Shown here: piece by piece, positions 1 to 4,514 of the stretch | Layout of the letters: each line of letters begins with the position of its first letter | Numbering within the stretch: the stretch's first letter is position 1 | Assembly: GCA_017411585.1 (NCBI GenBank) | Contig: JAFQPV010000357.1 | Coordinates: 1 to 5,448 of the forward strand | Direction: 5' to 3' | Origin: Clostridia bacterium | GTDB taxonomy: Bacteria > Bacillota > Clostridia > UBA1381 > UMGS1253 | DNA length: 5,448 bases | Program-made: the position numbers and the translations under genes | The notes under the pieces: model-generated | Told to the model about the DNA's origin: nothing | Seen by the model: only the letters and a program-made list of their open reading frames with translations | The model's database searches: none

Positions 1-483
1 AAAAATAATCAAATTCAGATTGATAATCACGATAATCTGCAGCATTTGCATGAAAATACTAAATATGCCTCTGCCGTCTAACATCAAGGCATCCGGGAAA
101 AAGAATGATGCCAGATAAACCAGAGCGCAGTATAAACCCAAAGTCAAAAATGCTACAATAAGATTAGACATCGGTCCCGCCACGGCAATGAAGGCTGTAT
201 CGCGCTTTGGATGCTTGAGCATCCGCAAATTAAACGGCACGGGATTTGCCCAACCGAAGCCGAAAATCAGCATACAAATTGCACCGAACAAATCAAAATG
301 AGCCAATGGATTTATCGTCACTCTGCCCATCAGTTTTGCCGTTGGATCGCCAAGCTTATAGGCGATGTACCCATGCGCGGCTTCGTGAACAGAAATTGCA
401 ATTAAAACTGCGGGAATACGCATCAAAAATGCGACAATAATGTCGACAATATCCGCATTGCCGGCAAGCAAAGAACCAACCAT
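1..483 (-). CDS. Site-2 protease family (M50) membrane metalloprotease, N-terminal part
   Basis: A zinc metalloprotease of the M50/S2P family, which cuts peptide bonds within or next to the membrane; its substrate cannot be told. The 161 visible residues begin at an ATG with GGAGG (490-494) six bases upstream, and the frame stays open to the left edge, so the C-terminus is missing. A hydrophobic first helix (about residues 11-32) leads into ISVHEAAHGYIA, whose HEAAH (33-37) supplies two zinc-binding histidines and the catalytic glutamate. It is followed by a conserved block with LGDPTA, GRVTINPLAHFDLFG and GFGWANPVPFN (45-85), and by hydrophobic segments near 97-126 and 139-161. The third zinc ligand, usually an Asp in an N-x-x-P-x-P-x-x-D-G motif, should lie just past the edge. 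The gene resembles the small, PDZ-less clostridial group rather than RseP or SpoIVFB, but this is inferred from short length and motif style. It is transcribed divergently from the AraC-type gene. Confidence 0.93.
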   Translation of the reverse strand, partial: MVGSLLAGNADIVDIIVAFLMRIPAVLIAISVHEAAHGYIAYKLGDPTAKLMGRVTINPLAHFDLFGAICMLIFGFGWANPVPFNLRMLKHPKRDTAFIAVAGPMSNLIVAFLTLGLYCALVYLASFFFPDALMLDGRGIFSIFMQMLQIIVIINLNLIIF

Positions 484-517
484 GTCGAACCTCCGTTGTA
501 AATACATATATATTTAT

Positions 518-546
518 ATTATAGTACAAAGCAATCAACTTGTCAA
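518..546 (-). promoter_or_regulatory. Sigma-A promoter of the M50 protease gene
   Basis: On the minus strand, TTGACA (541-546) and TATAAT (518-523) are separated by 17 bp, a perfect match to the vegetative consensus in both hexamers and spacing. The predicted start is near 511, giving a leader of about 27 nt that contains the GGAGG ribosome binding site. No operator is evident within it. Confidence 0.85.
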
Positions 547-612
547 AAATATTTTATTGTAAACAAAAACATCCACCAAGGTATATTGATTCACTCCTCC
601 GCCCTGCCAGCC

Positions 613-641
613 TTGACAATTTTTCTTGACTGTATTATACT
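613..641 (+). promoter_or_regulatory. Sigma-A promoter of the AraC-family gene
   Basis: TTGACA (613-618) and TATACT (636-641) are spaced by 17 bp. The predicted start is near 648, leaving a leader of about 65 nt before the chosen start codon at 714. The -10 element forms the left arm of an inverted repeat (631-660). A second, weaker arrangement is TTGACT (626-631) with TATATT (650-655), spacer 18. Confidence 0.7.
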
Positions 642-660
642 ACACCCAGTATATTATACA
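631..660. repeat. Imperfect inverted repeat over the AraC-gene promoter, possible operator
   Basis: TGTAT+TATACT (631-641) faces AGTATA+TT+ATACA (648-660) across a 6-bp centre (ACACCC). The inner 6-bp arms TATACT/AGTATA are perfectly complementary and the outer TGTAT/ATACA arms also match, with two unpaired T on the right. The repeat covers the -10 element and the likely start site, where a repressor would block transcription. Autoregulation by the adjacent AraC-type protein is an inference; AraC proteins often use direct rather than inverted sites. Confidence 0.4.
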
Positions 661-713
661 ATGCACATTCTCAACAAAGCAAAATATCAATTCATCAAAA
701 AAAGGAAATGCTT

Positions 714-1448
714 ATGGATTACGAATTTACGGTCACAATTGCAAATCAACCCTACAAGGTGTTTCTGCAGCCAGGTTTTGCACAGTTTAATAAATTTGCG
801 CCACGTCTGCACAAGCATACCTATCCCGAAATCCACCTTTTTTCTTGCGGTAACGTGCAAATGGAGGTGAACGGCATCACTTATGATGTAAATGACAGTG
901 AGCTCTGCTTGATTCCGCCCAAAACCTACCACCGCTTTCTTAAGCACGACGAGGATATGCTGCATACCGCCTTTCAAATTGATGCACCACTTGACTCCTT
1001 TCAAAAGGTCGTATTGCCAAAGCAGACTGCTTTAGCCTATTTTGATGCTATCCACGAAGGCAACTACACAAAAATTGCTGCATATATCTCTTTAATCTGT
1101 GCCCATTTCTTCCCTGACACCATCGAAGTTCCTAAAGAACGCACAGACTACAGCTTTATCATATCCGAGTTTTTTTCCATCCATTACAATGACCCGGTTA
1201 CGCTGACAGATTTGGCAAAGCTTTTACACCTTTCGGAAAAGCAAGCCTCAAGACAAGTAAAAAAGCTCACAGGTCAATCCTTTTTAGATGCAATGACTAC
1301 ACACCGTATGAAAACTGCGAAATTTTTAAACAACACAACAGATATGTCAATGTCGGAAATCGCGGCCCACGTTGGCTATCAATCCTACAGTGGCTTTTGG
1401 AAAGCCTACCAGAAGTATTCAAGCAAACAAAAAACCGATGCCGAGTAA
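714..1448 (+). CDS. AraC-family transcriptional regulator with N-terminal cupin domain
   Basis: A cytoplasmic DNA-binding regulator of 244 residues. The N-terminal half has a cupin (AraC_binding-like) signature, with HKHTYPEIH at 33-41 and a strand pattern ending in CLIPPKTYHRF (65-75), probably a small-molecule sensor. The C-terminal domain (about 145-240) holds two helix-turn-helix motifs: LTDLAKLLHLSEKQASRQVKK (164-184) and MSEIAAHVGYQSYSGFWKAYQKY (213-235). The family's usual ending after the second motif (G-x-x-P-x-x-Y-R) is absent; the protein stops at YSSKQKTDAE. ATG at 714 is chosen over ATG at 708 because AAAGGAA (701-707) sits six bases before 714 but almost touches 708. Its divergent neighbour is the M50 protease gene, a conventional candidate target, and its own promoter carries an inverted repeat. 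The ligand and regulon cannot be deduced. The family assignment is firm; the start is likely. Confidence 0.93.
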   Translation: MDYEFTVTIANQPYKVFLQPGFAQFNKFAPRLHKHTYPEIHLFSCGNVQMEVNGITYDVNDSELCLIPPKTYHRFLKHDEDMLHTAFQIDAPLDSFQKVVLPKQTALAYFDAIHEGNYTKIAAYISLICAHFFPDTIEVPKERTDYSFIISEFFSIHYNDPVTLTDLAKLLHLSEKQASRQVKKLTGQSFLDAMTTHRMKTAKFLNNTTDMSMSEIAAHVGYQSYSGFWKAYQKYSSKQKTDAE

Positions 1449-1462
1449 CCGGCATCGGTTTT
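1431..1462. terminator. Bidirectional intrinsic terminator between the AraC-type gene and serA
   Basis: AAAACCGATGCCG (1431-1443) and CGGCATCGGTTTT (1450-1462) are perfect reverse complements, a 13-bp arm pair with a 6-nt loop (AGTAAC). On the plus strand the stem runs into TTTTATTAG; on the minus strand it runs into TTTTTTGTTTG. It can therefore stop both convergent transcripts. The stem begins inside the regulator gene and the loop holds its TAA stop codon (1446-1448). On the other side it lies 12 nt past the serA stop. Confidence 0.9.
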
Positions 1463-1474
1463 ATTAGTTCATAT

Positions 1475-2644
1475 TTAGCGAATGACACGAACCTTTAATA
1501 CATCTGCATTATTTTCGATTGCAGCAAGCGCTTCATCAGTAATATCCCCGTCGATATCCATAATGGTGTAAGCGTAATCCTTCTTACTCTTATTCATCAT
1601 ATGCTCGATGTTAATGCCCTTTTCAGCCATTACACTGGAGAAACCGCTGAGCATATTCGGCACGTTCTTATGAATAATTGTTACGCGAACAGCTGTCTCT
1701 CTCTCCATTACACAGTTCGGCAGGTTTACAGAGTTTTTGATGTTACCGTTTTCAAGGTAATCAGCAAGCTCTTTTGCTGCCATAACTGCACAGTTATCTT
1801 CGGATTCCGGTGTAGAAGCACCAAGATGCGGAATCGGCACTACATTTTTAAGACCGATTACATCTGCATCCGGGAAGTCAACAACATACTTTGCAACCGT
1901 ACCGTCAAAGAGTGCACGCTTTAATGCATCTGTATCTACAAGTGCTGCACGGGAGAAGTTTAACAGGCGAACGCCCTTCTTCATCTGGTCAAACGCTTCT
2001 GTGTTAATCATACCGCGTGTGCCATCGTTGAGCGGCAAGTGCAGTGTGATATAATCACAGTTTGCATAAATATCCTTAAGCTCTGTTGCCTTAATCGCAT
2101 TTCTGGAAAGCTTCCAAGCCGCATCTACAGAGAGATACGGATCATAACCGATGACCTTCATACCGAGGCCGATTGCAGCATTTGCAACCATAATACCGAT
2201 TGCACCGAGACCGATAACACCAAGTGTCTTACCCTCGATTTCCGGACCAACGAAAGCGCTCTTGCCCTTTTCAACCTGCTTAGCAACGTCGCCGTCCTCT
2301 TCCTTGAGTGTTTTTGCCCACTCGATACCGCCCATAATGTCACGGGAAGCAAGGAAAAGACCTGCAATCGTTAATTCCTTAACCGCATTTGCATTTGCGC
2401 CCGGTGTGTTGAATACAACAATACCTTCCTCAGAGCAACGGTCAATCGGAATATTATTTACGCCGGCACCTGCTCTTGCAACTGCCAAAAGCCCCTTCGG
2501 AAACTCCATTTCGTGCATAGAAAAGCTTCTTAAAATAATACCGTCTGCATCTTTTGTTGCATCATCCGTTATGGTATACGCCTTCGGGTTGAGCTGGTCG
2601 AGACCGCATTTTGCAATTTTATTGAGTGTTAAAATATTATACAT
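1475..2644 (-). CDS. serA: D-3-phosphoglycerate dehydrogenase
   Basis: It oxidises 3-phosphoglycerate to 3-phosphohydroxypyruvate with NAD+, the committed step of serine synthesis, in the cytoplasm. The 389-residue protein has a split substrate domain, with RAGAGVNNIPID (57-68) and NTPGANANAVKE (79-90). The Rossmann domain has GLGAIG (145-150) and Asp168, which favours NAD over NADP. Catalytic Arg232 (NFSRAALVD) and His273 (PHLGAST) are present. The usual catalytic Glu is not obvious: the stretch reads VVDFPDADV (254-262), where Asp261 stands at the same distance from the Arg as Glu269 from Arg240 in the E. coli enzyme. A C-terminal ACT domain (about 318-389) retains His325, Asn327 and Asn345, matching the E. 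coli serine-binding residues His344, Asn346 and Asn364, so feedback inhibition by serine is likely. The start is ATG 2644 because GGGGAGGG (2653-2660) lies eight bases upstream; an upstream in-frame ATG at 2680 falls inside serC and is rejected. It is the second gene of the serCA operon. Confidence 0.96.
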   Translation of the reverse strand: MYNILTLNKIAKCGLDQLNPKAYTITDDATKDADGIILRSFSMHEMEFPKGLLAVARAGAGVNNIPIDRCSEEGIVVFNTPGANANAVKELTIAGLFLASRDIMGGIEWAKTLKEEDGDVAKQVEKGKSAFVGPEIEGKTLGVIGLGAIGIMVANAAIGLGMKVIGYDPYLSVDAAWKLSRNAIKATELKDIYANCDYITLHLPLNDGTRGMINTEAFDQMKKGVRLLNFSRAALVDTDALKRALFDGTVAKYVVDFPDADVIGLKNVVPIPHLGASTPESEDNCAVMAAKELADYLENGNIKNSVNLPNCVMERETAVRVTIIHKNVPNMLSGFSSVMAEKGINIEHMMNKSKKDYAYTIMDIDGDITDEALAAIENNADVLKVRVIR

Positions 2645-2652
2645 TCTACAAT

Positions 2653-2660
2653 CCCTCCCC
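2653..2660 (-). promoter_or_regulatory. Ribosome binding site of serA
   Basis: GGGGAGGG on the minus strand lies eight bases before ATG 2644. The whole serC-serA gap is only 16 nt, so this site fixes the serA start and shows that the two genes share one transcript. Confidence 0.85.
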
Positions 2661-3743
2661 TTACTTATTCTCTGCTTCAAACTTCTTCATGAAGTCTACA
2701 AGTGCCTGCACGCCTTCAATCGGCATAGCATTGTAGATGCTTGCGCGCATGCCGCCAACTGTTCTGTGGCCCTTTAAGTTCACAAAACCTGCAGCAGTTG
2801 CTTCCTTGATAAACTTCGCATTCAGTTCTTCATCGTCCGTTACGAACGGCACGTTCATCAGCGAGCGGTCTTCCTTTACAACCGTACCTCTGAACATTTC
2901 GGATCTGTCTAAGAAATCGTAGAGAATCTTTGCCTTCTTCTGATTAAGCTCATACATCTTCTCAATGCCGCCAATCGACTTCAAATACTTGAATACGAGA
3001 CCGCAAACATAAATAGAATAGCAAGGAGGTGTATTATACAAAGAATCGTTCTTTGCATGTGTTTCAAGATTAAACATTGTCGGTGTAATATCCATTGCGT
3101 TACCGATGAGGTCTTCACGAATGATGATAATGGTTACACCTGCCGGACCCACATTCTTCTGTGCGCCGAAGTAAATCATACCGTACTTAGAAACGTCTAC
3201 CGGCTCGGAAAGAATACAAGAAGACATATCCGTTACAATCGGAACATCGCCTGTATCCGGCAGCTCGTTATACTTCGTACCGTAAATTGTATTGTTAGAA
3301 GTGATATGTACATAATCCGCTTCCGGATCAAACATCGACTTATCCAGCTTCGGGATGTAGTTAAATACTGCATCTTCACTGGAAGCAACCTTTCTCGGGT
3401 TACCGTACTTCTGGGCTTCGGAAAATGCTTTTTTAGACCACTGACCAGTGATCACATAATCCGCTTTGCCATTCTTTGTCATCAGGTTTAACGGTACCAT
3501 TGCAAATACACTGGATGCACCGCCCTGTACAAAGAGTACTTTGTAATTGTCCGGAATGCTCAAAAGGTCTCTTAAGTCAGCTTCTGCTGTCTTAATGATG
3601 TCATCATACACCTTCGAGCGATGGCTCATCTCCATCACGCTCATACCGGAATCGCCATAGTTTAACATTTCTTCAGCAGCCTGCTTTAAGACTGCCTCCG
3701 GGAGCATGGACGGACCTGCCGAAAAATTGTACACACGTTTCAT
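2661..3743 (-). CDS. serC: Phosphoserine aminotransferase
   Basis: It is a cytoplasmic PLP enzyme that converts 3-phosphohydroxypyruvate and glutamate to O-phosphoserine and 2-oxoglutarate; the family can also act in pyridoxal phosphate synthesis. At 360 residues it has the usual length (E. coli 362) and begins with the family signature YNFSAGPSMLPEAVL. Visible functional residues are His41-Arg42 (SHRSK) for substrate, GGAS (74-77) for the PLP phosphate, Trp102 stacking on the cofactor ring, Asp172 (TDMSS) at the pyridine nitrogen, Lys196 in FGAQKNVGPAG as the Schiff-base lysine, and HRTVGGMR (326-333), whose His and two Arg bind substrate. No defect is seen. It is the first gene of the operon, ahead of serA, the reverse of the metabolic order. 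Its leader of about 100 nt is predicted to be highly structured. The nearest Shine-Dalgarno match, AAAGG (3757-3761), lies 13 nt from the ATG, longer than usual, which suggests translation may be controlled. Confidence 0.97.
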   Translation of the reverse strand: MKRVYNFSAGPSMLPEAVLKQAAEEMLNYGDSGMSVMEMSHRSKVYDDIIKTAEADLRDLLSIPDNYKVLFVQGGASSVFAMVPLNLMTKNGKADYVITGQWSKKAFSEAQKYGNPRKVASSEDAVFNYIPKLDKSMFDPEADYVHITSNNTIYGTKYNELPDTGDVPIVTDMSSCILSEPVDVSKYGMIYFGAQKNVGPAGVTIIIIREDLIGNAMDITPTMFNLETHAKNDSLYNTPPCYSIYVCGLVFKYLKSIGGIEKMYELNQKKAKILYDFLDRSEMFRGTVVKEDRSLMNVPFVTDDEELNAKFIKEATAAGFVNLKGHRTVGGMRASIYNAMPIEGVQALVDFMKKFEAENK

Positions 3744-3749
3744 AATTTA

Positions 3750-3815
3750 CCACATACCTTTCTGTTCCTTATGTAGCCGCCGTAGCACCGGCGGTGGGCG
3801 CACGGAACGATGCGC
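3750..3815 (-). promoter_or_regulatory. Candidate structured cis-regulatory leader RNA of serC
   Basis: Read as minus-strand RNA, three hairpins follow one another between the promoter and serC. Hairpin 1 pairs GCGCA (3815-3811) with UGCGC (3802-3798) around UCGUUCCG. Hairpin 2 pairs CCGCCG (3794-3789) with CGGCGG (3782-3777) around GUGCUA. Hairpin 3 begins at the next base and pairs CUACAUA (3776-3770) with UAUGUGG (3756-3750), seven pairs with one G-U, around a 13-nt loop. GUUCC in loop 1 (3808-3804) is complementary to GGAAC in loop 3 (3768-3764), allowing a 5-bp kissing interaction. Loop 3 also holds AAAGG, the likely Shine-Dalgarno sequence. GC content is 31/40 over 3776-3815, in otherwise AT-rich surroundings. 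No Rfam family is recognised; control of serC translation or transcription is inferred. Confidence 0.45.
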
Positions 3816-3848
3816 AAAATTTAACTGCCGTAAAAAACAACAATTTAT

Positions 3849-3878
3849 ACTATTATACTACTTTTAAACTATAATAGT
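3849..3878. repeat. Perfect 9-bp inverted repeat overlapping the serCA promoter
   Basis: ACTATTATA (3849-3857) and TATAATAGT (3870-3878) are exact reverse complements separated by 12 bp. The left arm covers the -10 element and the right arm reaches into the -35 element. It could be a repressor operator or a by-product of two TATAAT-like sequences in opposite orientation; the sequence alone does not decide. Confidence 0.45.
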
Positions 3879-3881
3879 CAA
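3852..3881 (-). promoter_or_regulatory. Sigma-A promoter of serCA
   Basis: On the minus strand, TTGACT (3876-3881) and TATAAT (3852-3857) are separated by 18 bp. The predicted start near 3845 gives a leader of about 100 nt, which includes the three predicted hairpins. A perfect 9-bp inverted repeat joins the two promoter elements. Confidence 0.8.
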
Positions 3882-3899
3882 TACAAAAACAAAAAAGTA

Positions 3900-3928
3900 T
3901 TGCGAAAATTTCATAGGTGCTGTATAAT
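3900..3928 (+). promoter_or_regulatory. Sigma-A promoter of mntP-mnmA
   Basis: TTGCGA (3900-3905, 4/6 match) and a perfect TATAAT (3923-3928) are spaced by 17 bp. The predicted start is near 3935, so the leader is only about 23 nt and consists of little more than the ribosome binding site GAGGTGG (3947-3953). It is back-to-back with the serCA promoter. Confidence 0.7.
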
Positions 3929-3957
3929 ACCATTTATAATCATAATGAGGTGGACAT

Positions 3958-4506
3958 ATGGGCATAATAGAAATTATATTGATTGGCATTGGACTGAGCA
4001 TGGACGCTGCTGCCGTTTCGATGACAAACGGCATGGTCTATGCAAAGCTTTCCAAAACAAAGTTTTTAATGACGGCGCTCGCCTTCGGCTTTTTCCAGGC
4101 ACTGATGCCGGCGCTCGGCTACTTTACCGGCGCTTTATTTGCCGGCGTGATGGAAAAGTATTCCGGCTATGTTATTTTGGTAATTTTAGGTTTTATCGGC
4201 GGTAAAATGGTCAAAGACGGCATGACGGATTGCGGCGAAGCAGAATGTGCAAAGAAAGAATTTACATACGCGCTTTTACTTGCACAGGCGATTGCGACCA
4301 GTATCGATGCGTTCGCAGTCGGCGTTGGCTTTGCGGCAACGCACGTAAACATTGCCCTTGCACTCCCCATTATTGGCATGACCACTTTTATTATCAGCTT
4401 ATTCGCGCTTGCCATCGGCAGAAAGTTTGGCGATAAATTAGGCGCAAAGGCAGAGGTGCTCGGCGGCATTATTTTGATTTTAATCGGTATTAAAGCATTG
4501 TTTTAG
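3958..4506 (+). CDS. mntP: Manganese efflux pump MntP
   Basis: An inner-membrane exporter of Mn2+ (MntP/YebN family, formerly DUF204) that protects against manganese excess. The 182-residue length is typical. It shows the family's internal duplication: each half carries a transmembrane helix with a conserved acidic motif, GLSMDAAAVSMTNG around Asp16 and ATSIDAFAVGVGF around Asp117, matching residues needed for export in the E. coli protein. FGFFQALMPALGY (43-55) is also characteristic. Six hydrophobic helices are expected, near 2-22, 36-60, 68-86, 103-124, 131-153 and 165-181, joined by a polar loop with Asp/Glu/Cys (DCGEAECAKK, 91-100). GAGGTGG lies upstream of ATG 3958 at good spacing. Unlike many mntP genes it has no room for a yybP-ykoY manganese riboswitch. 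The next gene, mnmA, starts 8 nt after its stop and is probably co-transcribed. Confidence 0.95.
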   Translation: MGIIEIILIGIGLSMDAAAVSMTNGMVYAKLSKTKFLMTALAFGFFQALMPALGYFTGALFAGVMEKYSGYVILVILGFIGGKMVKDGMTDCGEAECAKKEFTYALLLAQAIATSIDAFAVGVGFAATHVNIALALPIIGMTTFIISLFALAIGRKFGDKLGAKAEVLGGIILILIGIKALF

Positions 4507-4514
4507 GTGATTGT

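Noticed and set aside
211..440. Two overlapping plus-strand frames of 64 codons over the M50 gene
   Set aside because: Antisense to the HEAAH-containing protease frame, which has a promoter, ribosome binding site and family motifs.
708..713. ATG at 708 as the start of the AraC-type gene
   Set aside because: The ribosome binding site AAAGGAA ends directly against it; ATG 714 has correct spacing.
687..1004. 105-codon minus-strand open frame opposite the AraC-type gene
   Set aside because: Shadow of the real regulator frame; no domain and no convincing ribosome binding site.
2151..2777. 208-codon plus-strand open frame opposite serA and the end of serC
   Set aside because: It lies wholly antisense to two clear enzymes, has no ribosome binding site or recognisable domain, and its composition is what the reverse of those codons gives.
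3057..3491. 144-codon plus-strand open frame opposite serC
   Set aside because: Antisense to a well-conserved aminotransferase, Cys/Arg-rich low-plausibility protein, no start signals.
3747..3755. Three-codon frame ATG TGG TAA on the minus strand just before serC, as an attenuator peptide
   Set aside because: The Shine-Dalgarno AAAGG is only one base from this ATG, and the frame has no serine codons; it is better explained as the 3' arm of hairpin 3.
3750..3845. T-box riboswitch for tRNA-Ser in the serC leader
   Set aside because: The leader is about 100 nt, too short for a T-box, and no GGTGGNACCGCG-type antiterminator bulge is present on the correct strand. GGTGGGCGCACGGAAC on the plus strand is only a superficial likeness.
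3744..3957. yybP-ykoY manganese riboswitch for mntP
   Set aside because: The GC-rich structured block lies upstream of the mntP promoter, not inside its transcript, and the leader after the promoter is about 23 nt.
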